Translations under genes and position numbers: made by a program
In this document: in pieces, positions 1 through 6,903 of the stretch
How the letters are laid out: each line of letters starts with the position of its first letter
How positions within the stretch are numbered: position 1 is the first letter of the stretch
Assembly: GCA_002509485.1 (NCBI GenBank)
Contig: DAWO01000143.1
Coordinates: 1-27,085 of the forward strand
Source of the DNA: Methanolinea sp. UBA477
GTDB taxonomy: Archaea > Halobacteriota > Methanomicrobia > Methanomicrobiales > Methanospirillaceae
DNA: 27,085 bases
Reading direction: 5' to 3'
Notes under the pieces: generated by a model
What the model was told of the DNA's origin: nothing
Databases searched by the model: none
What the model saw: the letters and a program-made list of their open reading frames with translations, nothing else

Positions 1-542
1 TGGGAATCCCAAAAACCTGCGACATTATCGATCAGTTTCCAGGTCCTTTTTTCTGCCACAATTTCTGATATCCGCTTTCCCACCCGGTATCCCGCCGAGT
101 ACAGGATGGGATCGATACTTATCCCTTCTGAAAGGAGGGTGATTCTTAAAGTGCTCAGGACGTACCTGAAAAAATCGGCTGCGTCATGTTTGGAGGGCTC
201 GTAGATGGGAAAATTCTTCTCATTCTCGAAAAGGGATCTCTCCATCGCGGAGGCACCGACAAGATACGAGGAATGGAGGAAGAACCGTTTCTTCCTTGAA
301 TCGCAGGGATCACCTTTTGATCCGACTATTCCCAGGTCAGAGAGATCTCTTAGGTGGACAGAGACAGTTGACTTTGCTCTCCCTGACCGTGCCACGATCT
401 CTTCGAAAGGGAGCTCACCGTCCCTCAGCATCTCGAGGATATTCACCTTGACAGGGCTGTCAATAGCCTTTATTCCGGTATCTGACGCAAATATCCTGAC
501 AAATGGAGATGATCCAACAGCAAAATCTGGCTTTCCTTTCAT
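1..542 (-). CDS. MsvR-like winged-helix regulator with V4R-like domain (partial, 3' end outside window)
   Basis: This is an open frame of 180 codons with no stop, starting at ATG 542-540 and running off the left edge. The protein begins MKGKPDFAVGSSPF. Residues about 28-95 form an ArsR-type winged helix: SPVKVNILEMLRDGELPFEE, then the recognition helix RAKSTVSVHLRDLSDLGIV and a wing ending KKRFFL. The following part (LRITLLSEGISIDPILYSAG, then YRVGKRISEI) resembles the start of a V4R (4-vinyl reductase) domain. HTH plus V4R is the architecture of MsvR, the methanogen redox-responsive regulator, whose sensing cysteines would lie beyond the edge. The start is supported by a TATA element at 579-586, placing the transcript start about 14 nt before the ATG. 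Two TTCGTA boxes lie just upstream. What is seen is the HTH and the V4R-like start; the MsvR assignment is inference, as other ArsR-V4R proteins exist. Confidence 0.72.
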   Translation of the reverse strand, partial: MKGKPDFAVGSSPFVRIFASDTGIKAIDSPVKVNILEMLRDGELPFEEIVARSGRAKSTVSVHLRDLSDLGIVGSKGDPCDSRKKRFFLHSSYLVGASAMERSLFENEKNFPIYEPSKHDAADFFRYVLSTLRITLLSEGISIDPILYSAGYRVGKRISEIVAEKRTWKLIDNVAGFWDS

Positions 543-578
543 GAACCCGGGCACCTATCTAATCTTTCGGCCAAAAAG

Positions 579-586
579 TATAAATA
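579..586 (-). promoter_or_regulatory. TATA box of the MsvR-like gene (possibly bidirectional)
   Basis: The element TATAAATA on the plus strand reads TATTTATA on the minus strand, about 26 bp before a predicted minus-strand transcript start near 556, leaving a leader of roughly 14 nt. On the plus strand it is preceded by AAAAG, a plausible BRE, so it could also drive rightward transcription from about 608 toward the winged-helix gene. Confidence 0.5.
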
Positions 587-593
587 CATTTGG

Positions 594-627
594 TTCGTAT
601 ACAATAGAATGTTCGTATATGATAAAA
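594..627. promoter_or_regulatory. Tandem TTCGTA boxes, candidate MsvR-type operator
   Basis: Two near-identical 16-bp boxes lie 18 bp apart, both in the same orientation: TTCGTATACAATAGAA at 594-609 and TTCGTATATGATAAAA at 612-627. The first half matches the TTCGTA half-site of the motif reported for MsvR (TTCGTA-N4-TACGAA), but the second half is degenerate (ATARAA). The boxes sit next to the TATA element and upstream of the regulator, as expected for autoregulation. The pattern is seen directly; binding is inference. Confidence 0.4.
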
Positions 628-661
628 CTAAATGCCGGGGAACGTTGTGGAACGCCGGATA

Positions 662-715
662 ATTCCGTCCGGAATCGCGTGAAACGCGAGATAAAAAGGG
701 AAAAGTGTTCGAACA
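662..715. promoter_or_regulatory. Cluster of three perfect inverted repeats upstream of the winged-helix gene
   Basis: Three perfect dyads follow one another: ATTCCG-TC-CGGAAT (662-675), CGCGT-GAA-ACGCG (676-688) and TGTTCGAACA (706-715). The small winged-helix gene begins about 50 bp further on. They may be operators for that protein or, if transcription starts near 608, hairpins in the leader. Nothing else is visible in this divergent region. Confidence 0.3.
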
Positions 716-765
716 TGGCCGGTCAAAATGATGGCCGGGCTTGAATGTGAGAGGTGAATGAAGAT

Positions 766-1002
766 ATGACCGGAATTACAGTTGACTGCCTGCCGTCGTC
801 GGCAAAAGCGGTATTCTCGCTGCTTCGGGACGGCAAACCGAGAACCCTGAACGAGATGGTGGAGAATGTATCGTTTTCTCCGAGAACCATCAGGAATGCA
901 CTGAATCGTCTCAGGGATAACGGGCTCATCGTGGCAAAGTTCAACTTCAAGGACGCAAGAAAGCCGTTATACCAGATCAAGACTGCTGCAGTAAGGGTAT
1001 AG
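766..1002 (+). CDS. Small winged-helix DNA-binding protein (MarR/TrmB-like)
   Basis: This 78-residue protein is almost entirely one winged helix-turn-helix domain. Helices cover SSAKAVFSLLRDGKPRTLNE and the recognition region SPRTIRNALNRLRDNGLIVA; the wing is FKDARKPLYQI. No second domain is present, so it probably acts as a dimeric repressor or activator. The ATG at 766 is preferred because GAGGTGA (751-757) lies 8 nt upstream; the alternative GTG at 754 sits inside that ribosome binding site and would give 82 residues. It is divergent from the MsvR-like gene, and three perfect dyads lie in between, which suggests autoregulation. The target genes cannot be read from the sequence. Confidence 0.75.
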   Translation: MTGITVDCLPSSAKAVFSLLRDGKPRTLNEMVENVSFSPRTIRNALNRLRDNGLIVAKFNFKDARKPLYQIKTAAVRV

Positions 1003-1069
1003 CCCCCGGGCATGCCCCACACATTCTTATAGAAAGCCGGATAGTGTAAAATTGATTCGTTTTTCCAGT

Positions 1070-1945
1070 CTAAACTCCAAACGCTGTCCTGACAATCACT
1101 CCGATGATGAACGAGACAGCCGCGATACCCATACTTAAAGCGGCCATTTCAGAGAATCTCTTCCAGAATGGCAGGTCCTTTGCAACCGAAGTATAGAATG
1201 AAAAGAGCACGATTATGGCGAGGGCTCCTCCGAGCGTGAAGAGGAGAGCGATGAATGGATCCGGTAGGAAGACAAATGGAAGGATCAATACTACGACCGT
1301 CACGATGTACGCCAATCCGGTATATGTTGCTGCGGTAAATGGATTGCTCCCCCCGGATTCCGTTTTTTGAGACAGGTATTCAGACGCGGCCATGGATAAC
1401 GAAGCCGCAATTCCCATGATGAAGCCGACCATGGCAATGATTTTGGGGTCCTGGAGGGCGAATGTGAAACCCGCCAGGCTCCCGGTGAACTCCACCAGGG
1501 CATCATTCAGACCGAGCACTATCGATCCGACGTATTGCAGTCTCTTCTCATCGATGAAACTGATGATCTTTGCCTCGTGATCCTTCTCCTGCCGGATTAT
1601 CGATTCCGCCTCGGGGATAAACGGCTCAAGTTTCCTGTATGATGCGATGGCGTTGTTTTCCCGGCTCTCCATCAACTTTATCGTGAATGTCACGCCGAGG
1701 ATCCGGCCCATGAGTGAGTACAGCCAGATCTTTGGTTTATCAGGACCGATATCCTCTCCGGAATATCTCCTCCAGGTATCGTAGTGGCTCTTCTCTTCGT
1801 GTGACATCCCGGTCAGTATTTCAGAGTTGTTGGCATCTCTTACCGATGATGCGAGGTTCTTATAGATATGATATTCGGTTATCTCTTCTCTCTGGTAATC
1901 TTTTATTCTCTCACGCATTTCCCGGTTCTGGATCTCTGGTGTCAT
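1070..1945 (-). CDS. Ferritin-like domain fused to VIT1/CCC1 iron/manganese transporter (MbfA-like)
   Basis: The 291-residue protein has two parts. Residues about 8-135 form a rubrerythrin/ferritin-like four-helix domain with di-iron ligand patterns: EEITE (E21, E24), EEKSH (E51, H54), ESRE near 93-96, and EKDHE (E120, H123). Residues about 138-291 are a VIT1/CCC1 membrane domain starting at VGSIVLGLNDALVEFTGSLA, with the acidic residues (D148, E152) typical of the first VIT helix and roughly five membrane segments. The same fusion occurs in bacterial MbfA, an iron exporter, so export of Fe(II) or Mn(II) is the likely job; direction is inferred from the family. The ATG start has GGTGA about 10 nt upstream. 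It is convergent with the winged-helix gene and divergent from the ATPase-MscS operon. Confidence 0.88.
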   Translation of the reverse strand: MTPEIQNREMRERIKDYQREEITEYHIYKNLASSVRDANNSEILTGMSHEEKSHYDTWRRYSGEDIGPDKPKIWLYSLMGRILGVTFTIKLMESRENNAIASYRKLEPFIPEAESIIRQEKDHEAKIISFIDEKRLQYVGSIVLGLNDALVEFTGSLAGFTFALQDPKIIAMVGFIMGIAASLSMAASEYLSQKTESGGSNPFTAATYTGLAYIVTVVVLILPFVFLPDPFIALLFTLGGALAIIVLFSFYTSVAKDLPFWKRFSEMAALSMGIAAVSFIIGVIVRTAFGV

Positions 1946-2040
1946 CCTGATTCCGTCACCCTCGTCTTCCTTCTCAAATGAGATGCATCTTTGTCTTCCT
2001 TATCTCTTGTGCCTGCACGCCGGGAAAGAATGGAAGTCAG

Positions 2041-2048
2041 GTATATAT
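2041..2048 (+). promoter_or_regulatory. TATA box of the ATPase-mscS operon
   Basis: GTATATAT lies about 30 bp before the ATG at 2076, so transcription is expected near 2068-2072 and the mRNA would be almost leaderless. This supports 2076 as the start and excludes an upstream ATG at 1983, which lies before the promoter. Confidence 0.5.
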
Positions 2049-2075
2049 GTCGACGGTTCCAAACTGAACCACAGG

Positions 2076-3113
2076 ATGCCCGAAGATGAGACCACGGGGG
2101 AGTCCGGTGAAGAGAGAGAGGAGGAAGAGGTGCTCTTTGGCTACGAAGAAGAGCTCAAAGAGGCACAATCGGCTGTTAATGAGTACCTCTGGGGCAAACA
2201 TAAGAATATTGCGATAGTCTCCGATCCCTTTGCCGGGCGATCTACGCTTGTTGAATATCTGGCAAGGGATTACCTGACAACCACCATCGCGTTCAACTCG
2301 GTAATGACCGAGAAGGCATTCATCTCGACTCTTCATGATGCCAATAATATCATAATAATGGATAACTGCCATTTCCTGGCGATGCGAAAGATTGGCGGCT
2401 TCGCACAGCTCGATGAATTTCTCAGGTTCCTCTCAAAATCTGACAAGCTCTTCATCACGACCTGGAATACATATTCGTGGTCTTATCTTTCTGCTGTAAA
2501 AAATCTTGATGAATTCTTTCCAAAGGTTATCCGCCTTCATCCAATGAATGCTGAATCGCTCAAGAAGATGATCATTTCACACTATGGTGACAATATCAAG
2601 TATATCGATGACGCTGCTTCGAAAGATAGGAGATTATCGATTTCCTGGAAATGCGTACACATCACGATACCTTTCTCTTCAACTACCCGCTGTCTTCCAT
2701 GGCCATATCTCAATCTCTCTTCGATCTTTCATAAGAAGAAAAGAGAGAACGCAGAACAGTTGGTTTTCGACAGGCTGAAAAGAGTTTCGGGAGGGAATCC
2801 CGGTATAGCACGAAAGATCTGGGATGCGAGCATTGATTATCCGAAGATCGGGTTGAGCTCCATCAAAGAGCCAACGTTTGATACAGACTTAAGCATCAAC
2901 GAAGCTTTTCTGCTGGGAATAATCCTTACGATGGAGAAGATCGAGCTTGGTGATCTTGCCGAGATCGCCGGCCCGGAGATCGATGTCGAAGAGAGTCTCT
3001 ATATCCTCATGAACCGTGAGCTCGTCGCCAGGGAGGAGGGGTATTATATCATCAATTATCGTGCTCTCAAAAGTGTCAAAAGTTATCTCGAACTGAACAG
3101 GATGGTGTGGTGA
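2076..3113 (+). CDS. AAA/STAND-like ATPase with Arg-substituted P-loop; probable internal compensating frameshifts
   Basis: This gives 345 residues from ATG 2076. After an acidic, Glu-rich N-terminus comes GYEEELKEAQ and a P-loop-like SDPFAGRST (about 49-57) in which the Walker A lysine is replaced by arginine. Walker B is IIIMDN (about 92-97). The C-terminus (INEAFLLGIILTMEKIELGD to the end) looks like a winged-helix module, as in archaeal STAND/AAA ATPases. From about 2631 to 2733 the protein loses its character (serine, proline, cysteine and tryptophan-rich), while another plus-strand frame over the same bases reads like the expected helical continuation. This suggests a -1 then +1 frameshift. 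The stop is 1 bp before the mscS ATG, so the two are co-transcribed. Its role is unknown; gating or regulating the channel is an inference from position only. Confidence 0.7.
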   Translation: MPEDETTGESGEEREEEEVLFGYEEELKEAQSAVNEYLWGKHKNIAIVSDPFAGRSTLVEYLARDYLTTTIAFNSVMTEKAFISTLHDANNIIIMDNCHFLAMRKIGGFAQLDEFLRFLSKSDKLFITTWNTYSWSYLSAVKNLDEFFPKVIRLHPMNAESLKKMIISHYGDNIKYIDDAASKDRRLSISWKCVHITIPFSSTTRCLPWPYLNLSSIFHKKKRENAEQLVFDRLKRVSGGNPGIARKIWDASIDYPKIGLSSIKEPTFDTDLSINEAFLLGIILTMEKIELGDLAEIAGPEIDVEESLYILMNRELVAREEGYYIINYRALKSVKSYLELNRMVW

Positions 3114-3114
3114 G

Positions 3115-3996
3115 ATGCCGGACGGAGTCCTGACAAATACGACCGAACAGTTGACCACTCTTCCCATCACCGAGATCGGGGTAGAGACGATTCTCTACAT
3201 AGTCTCCATCATCGTCATCGCCTATCTCCTGGTCCGCGTCATCTCTTTCGTCTTGAGATTCGTTTCAGAAAAGATACCCGGCTATCGGCACCCGATAACC
3301 ATGCTTATTCCCCTTCTCAAGATACTCATCTACTTCTCTGCACTCTATCACATCATATTTTCCATCTTCCAGCCCGATATCGCCCAGCTCGTCGCATTCT
3401 TCGCAGTCTTTGGTGCAGCACTTGGCCTGGGTCTGAAAGATCTCTTTTCCGATATTATGGGGGGGATCGTGATTATCTTTGAAAAACCATTCCAGATAGG
3501 CGATAAGATAACGTTCGGGAGTTATTACGGCGAGGTCAAAGATATCGGAATCCGGGCCACGACACTGGTCACCCCCGGAGACAGTCTCGTTACCGTCCCC
3601 AATTACCTGGTATTTTCCAAGGCGGTGTCAAGCGGAAACGCGGGAAACGTGGCCATGATGGTGATAATCGATCTCTTCGTCGATCCAGAGTCCGATGCGG
3701 GAGCCGCGATGAATATCTTAAAAGAAGCGGTCGTTACCTCAAAATACGTATACATTTCAGAGAAATTCCCTTATACCATCTTACTGGATGACTTTCCCTA
3801 CTACAAGCGGATACGGGCAAAGGCATATGTAAACGACCTCCGGAACGAGTTTGAGTTTATGTCGGAAGTGACACGGAGGGCCTGGATTGAGTACCGGAAA
3901 CTGGGAATCAGGCCAACCAGTTACCGCTTTCCGGAAGCTGACCGGGACAATTTTAACAGTTCCTTCACAAAACAGGCACGGCAAGATCGGGATTGA
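3115..3996 (+). CDS. MscS-family mechanosensitive ion channel
   Basis: The 293-residue protein has three N-terminal membrane segments at about 22-46, 61-84 and 90-120. The third is the glycine/alanine-rich pore helix (FGAALGLGLKDLFSDIMGGI) that defines MscS. The beta domain follows (EKPFQIGDKITFGSYYGEVK, then GIRATTLVTPGDSLVTVPNY), and a cytoplasmic alpha/beta domain completes it. Length matches small MscS channels, which release solutes on hypo-osmotic shock. It starts 1 bp after the upstream ATPase gene, forming a two-gene operon. Its last 32 bp overlap the 3' end of the convergent HTH-GLDDTDS gene, so there is no room for a separate terminator between the two. Confidence 0.93.
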   Translation: MPDGVLTNTTEQLTTLPITEIGVETILYIVSIIVIAYLLVRVISFVLRFVSEKIPGYRHPITMLIPLLKILIYFSALYHIIFSIFQPDIAQLVAFFAVFGAALGLGLKDLFSDIMGGIVIIFEKPFQIGDKITFGSYYGEVKDIGIRATTLVTPGDSLVTVPNYLVFSKAVSSGNAGNVAMMVIIDLFVDPESDAGAAMNILKEAVVTSKYVYISEKFPYTILLDDFPYYKRIRAKAYVNDLRNEFEFMSEVTRRAWIEYRKLGIRPTSYRFPEADRDNFNSSFTKQARQDRD

Positions 3997-5077
3997 GAAG
4001 TATCTCGTTTGGAAGTCTTGAAAGGGCTACAGCCGCCAGTGCACCGATTACTCCCCTTTTCCCATGGAGCGTGACATCGAACTTTCCGGCAGTACGCCTG
4101 GCCAGTTCAATGTCGACAACTCCTCTCCTTGCCTGCCTCCCAAAGTCACGGAGCCCTTCGGGTATGAAAAATCCCTTCTTTATTGCCATACCCCACTCCG
4201 GTGAGAGAGCCTCGTCATTGACGAAGAGAAGAGCTTTTTCAGAGATCTTGTGACAGAGTCCGGGATCGATTGCAAGCTCGATATAACTGCAGGAATTTCC
4301 TGTTGTCTTCTCCTCGAGTTTTGGGAACAACATGGCGACATAGTGCCCTATGGGAAAGACGCCATCGAAGGTGCAGAGATGCTGGAGCAGCGCAAGAGAG
4401 AGGGCAAATGTGGCGCCCCCATCCCTGCTGTCCGTATCATCAAGCCCGATGATCACGTGGCAGAGGGCCCGTGTCCGGACTTTGCCCTCGACAACACCCC
4501 CACGCCGTGAGACCGTCACGTCCTGCACTCCTTCGGCATGTGCCATCATATCTGTGAGGGAATATGCTGGTCCCCCGATACAGCGGATATACTGGATGAT
4601 GTCATCTCCTTCACGTTCAACCCCTGCCACACCGACAGCGGAAGCAGGATGGAGACCGATCTCTATCTCATTCCTGCCGATGACGGCGCATTCCCGGAGA
4701 AGGGTGCCATCTCTTCGCACTCCCGTTATCACACCGCCGGCCAGGACGTGGTGATGCCCGCAGAAAGCCGCACATGCACCGCTCAGGCATTCGTGGTAGA
4801 TCTCGACCCGGTCCCCGTCGACGGTGGTGAATATCTTCCGGCATGCGCTCTGGGGCATTGCACTTGTCGCTGCGTACCTTGCAGGTATCCGGCCCTGTTT
4901 CCGATCCCGTATGACCACGCAGCCCTCGTCTATCAGGCGGTTTATCCAGTCCTGCGCGGTACTCCGGGGCACACCTGCGGCCTCCTGGATATCTGTCACG
5001 GTAAAGGAGCCCTTGTCAAGGGTGCAGGAGCGCATCAGCTGTAGATATTCTCTTCTGCGTTTAATGACACCCTGCAT
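3965..5077 (-). CDS. HTH plus GLDDTDS-domain protein (related to methanogenesis marker 11/TiaS)
   Basis: This 370-residue protein has an N-terminal winged helix (about 8-58: SFTVTDIQEAAGVPRSTAQD), a Cys/His cluster at about 97-110 (C97, C102, C106, then GHHH), and a central IIGLDDTDSRDGGATF motif at about 209-224. The (V/G)xDDTD motif is the phosphate-binding signature of TiaS, which makes agmatinylcytidine on tRNA-Ile2, and of methanogenesis marker protein 11. The added HTH and Cys/His cluster set this protein apart from both as I know them, so the exact subfamily is uncertain. The ATG lies 17 bp inside the end of the homoserine dehydrogenase gene, indicating translational coupling. DNA or RNA binding with a kinase-like or sensing function is plausible; no reaction is assigned. 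Confidence 0.7.
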   Translation of the reverse strand: MQGVIKRRREYLQLMRSCTLDKGSFTVTDIQEAAGVPRSTAQDWINRLIDEGCVVIRDRKQGRIPARYAATSAMPQSACRKIFTTVDGDRVEIYHECLSGACAAFCGHHHVLAGGVITGVRRDGTLLRECAVIGRNEIEIGLHPASAVGVAGVEREGDDIIQYIRCIGGPAYSLTDMMAHAEGVQDVTVSRRGGVVEGKVRTRALCHVIIGLDDTDSRDGGATFALSLALLQHLCTFDGVFPIGHYVAMLFPKLEEKTTGNSCSYIELAIDPGLCHKISEKALLFVNDEALSPEWGMAIKKGFFIPEGLRDFGRQARRGVVDIELARRTAGKFDVTLHGKRGVIGALAAVALSRLPNEILLNPDLAVPVL

Positions 5078-6047
5078 AGTGATCCCTGATAAACATCAGG
5101 TCCCCGATGATTGCACTCGCCGTCTCGACCGATCCGGCACCCTTTCCTATCATTGTGATCTCTCCTGCCATGTCCGTCTCGATGGTGACCGCATTCAGAG
5201 TCCCTTCAACAACGAGGGGATGGGCCTTCGGGAGGATCCGGGGTGAAACCCTGAGCACACCTCGCGAGGGAATCGACTGTGCAATCAGCCTTATAGTGCA
5301 GTTCTGGTCATCTGCAAGGCGTAAAGCGTCGGTTGTCAGGCAATCGATACCCGTGATCTCAACATCCTCGAGGACGGTATCAAGGCCCCATATCGTGTTG
5401 GAGAGGATAACGAGCTTGATGGCTGCATCGATTCCCTTTACATCATAGGTCGGGTCTGCTTCGGCGTACCCCATCTCGCGTGCCTCCAAGAGCGCCTGTT
5501 CATACGTGAGACCTTCGGCTTCCATCCTGGTCAGGATGTAATTCGATGTCCCGTTCAGTACTCCGAATACTGCGAGAACCCGGTTGCCTGCAAGGCCCTG
5601 TGTAAGAGTGTGCATCACGGGAATGGCCCCGCAAACCGTTGCCTCGAACCTGATCGAGACACCGTGCTTCTCTGCCAGGGATTGCAACAACGAATACTTC
5701 CGTGCGATCGGACCTTTGTTTGATGTGACCACGTGTTTCCCCCGTTCCAGGGCGCTCCTGATGAACGTGAGAGCCGGCTCACCGGTAGTTGCGTTCGTCG
5801 GCGTCACCTCGACCAGGACATCATAATCGGCGTGGTTGACAATGTCCACCGCCGAGAGCGACTTGTCTCCGCAGAACCCGTGAACGCGTTTTGCCTCAAG
5901 CACCTCGTCGATGTGGATCCCGTCCTTATCCATGAGAGCGCTTTTTGAATCTGCGATGCCCGTCACCACGAGACCAAGGTCTTTCTGGTCAGCCATCTCT
6001 AAGAGGCCTCTCCCGACTGCACCCATGCCAAGGATGGCAATCTTCAT
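5061..6047 (-). CDS. hom: Homoserine dehydrogenase
   Basis: The enzyme reduces aspartate semialdehyde to homoserine with NAD(P)H, the branch point to threonine and methionine (EC 1.1.1.3). The 328-residue protein starts with the Rossmann motif MKIAILGMGAVGRGLLEMA. It contains the family signatures TSNKGPIA (about 115-122), FEATVCGAIPV (about 139-149), GVLNGTSNYILTRM (about 168-181) and an AREMGYAEADPTYDVKGIDA segment (about 190-209) carrying the catalytic-region residues. It lacks the C-terminal ACT domain found in many bacterial enzymes; instead a separate ACT protein is encoded just upstream with a 4-bp overlap. This short form is usual in archaea. Confidence 0.95.
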   Translation of the reverse strand: MKIAILGMGAVGRGLLEMADQKDLGLVVTGIADSKSALMDKDGIHIDEVLEAKRVHGFCGDKSLSAVDIVNHADYDVLVEVTPTNATTGEPALTFIRSALERGKHVVTSNKGPIARKYSLLQSLAEKHGVSIRFEATVCGAIPVMHTLTQGLAGNRVLAVFGVLNGTSNYILTRMEAEGLTYEQALLEAREMGYAEADPTYDVKGIDAAIKLVILSNTIWGLDTVLEDVEITGIDCLTTDALRLADDQNCTIRLIAQSIPSRGVLRVSPRILPKAHPLVVEGTLNAVTIETDMAGEITMIGKGAGSVETASAIIGDLMFIRDHYAGCH

Positions 6048-6535
6048 ACGAACTCCTCCAGCGGCTCAATTATCAGCAGGTCTTTCTCCTTTGCCACCGT
6101 GCGCAGAATCTCCATTGTCTGTTCCATCTCATTCCGGTCGACAGCCCTGATGACGATCAGGGCAGACGACGGCTCATTGATGGCAGGCATAACCATATTC
6201 ATATCGGTCACTTCTGCAAATCCCGTACAGTCTATCCTGTCAACGGTATCTCCAAGATCGGTATGCATGATATGCCCGATCATTATCACGGTCTGCGTAT
6301 AGAGGAGACGTCTTTTGCCGATTCTCACGACATTCACGCCCTTGCCCTTGATACGTCCGATCAGTTCGTTGAGACGGTCATCCTGGATCTCGAGCACAAT
6401 CTGGACTTCGAGTTTGTCATCTTCCGCCTTCTCGTCTCTCTGGTGGATCACGGCGATGATATTGCCGCCCACGTCGGAGATAGGCTGCAATGCTGCCACC
6501 AGCTGACCGGGAGCATCTTTCATCTCCAGTTTCAT
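6044..6535 (-). CDS. ACT-domain amino-acid-binding protein, probable allosteric partner of homoserine dehydrogenase
   Basis: The 163-residue protein opens with an ACT domain (MKLEMKDAPGQLVAALQPIS, then DVGGNIIAVIHQRD) and has a second ACT-like half (PSSALIVIRAVDRNEMEQTM). ACT domains bind amino acids as feedback effectors. Its stop overlaps the hom ATG by 4 bp (ATGA), so the two proteins are made together, and the product probably supplies the regulatory domain that Hom lacks, likely sensing threonine or methionine. I chose ATG 6535-6533, which has AGGT 5 nt upstream; a TTG at 6547 would add four residues outside the domain. Arrangement ACT-hom is widespread in archaea. Confidence 0.88.
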   Translation of the reverse strand: MKLEMKDAPGQLVAALQPISDVGGNIIAVIHQRDEKAEDDKLEVQIVLEIQDDRLNELIGRIKGKGVNVVRIGKRRLLYTQTVIMIGHIMHTDLGDTVDRIDCTGFAEVTDMNMVMPAINEPSSALIVIRAVDRNEMEQTMEILRTVAKEKDLLIIEPLEEFV

Positions 6536-6903
6536 GGATACCTGCAAAAAACCACCCTGTCTGTTAACTTGGATTCATCCAGAGATAAGCCTTTTACCAT
6601 TGTATCCTGAACCCACGGGTGTCTCTCTTCCATCCCGTCTTTGAGGGCATTCCTCCCGAAAGACCAATAAACACGTTTTTTCATGGAAATTGCCCATAAT
6701 TGCACCCCTTTTGGCTGCATTCGTTCCAATCGGAACAGGCGCCCGGGTTTCATACAAACGATCCCCGAACCTCGTCTCTGATCCGATCATTCTCTGAAAA
6801 AACAGTATTTCAGCCAGGAGTGGCATCCTGGAAAAGACCGGTACATGAAAAGTTCAAAAAGCAGGCCGATCATCTGAAAGATCCTGGTGCAGGGGCCCCG
6901 CTC
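6536..6903. other. Intergenic region between the ACT-hom operon and the PAS sensor gene
   Basis: These 368 bp carry no convincing gene. On the minus strand a weak TATA-like AAAAGGCTTATC sits about 50 bp before the ACT-gene start. Close to the PAS gene end, the minus strand has a T5 run and a CTG-T6-CAG element (6794-6805), which could end PAS transcription. Short overlapping open frames here (for example minus 6532-6753) have no recognisable features. Confidence 0.4.

Noticed and set aside
205..744. Plus-strand frame of 179 codons at the left end
   Set aside because: It lies antisense to the MsvR-like gene, which has clear HTH motifs; its translation has no family features and it crosses the divergent promoter region.
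723..1022. Minus-strand frame antisense to the small winged-helix gene
   Set aside because: The plus-strand frame has a ribosome binding site and a complete winged-helix pattern; the minus frame has neither.
1983..2075. 31-codon upstream extension of the ATPase gene
   Set aside because: The TATA element at 2041-2048 lies within it, so transcription starts downstream; the extension has no family features.
6532..6753. Minus-strand 73-codon frame ending on the ACT-gene start (ATGA overlap)
   Set aside because: The peptide looks random (many W, R, Q, M), it has no ribosome binding site, and a TATA-like element near 6588 lies inside it. The overlap alone is not enough.
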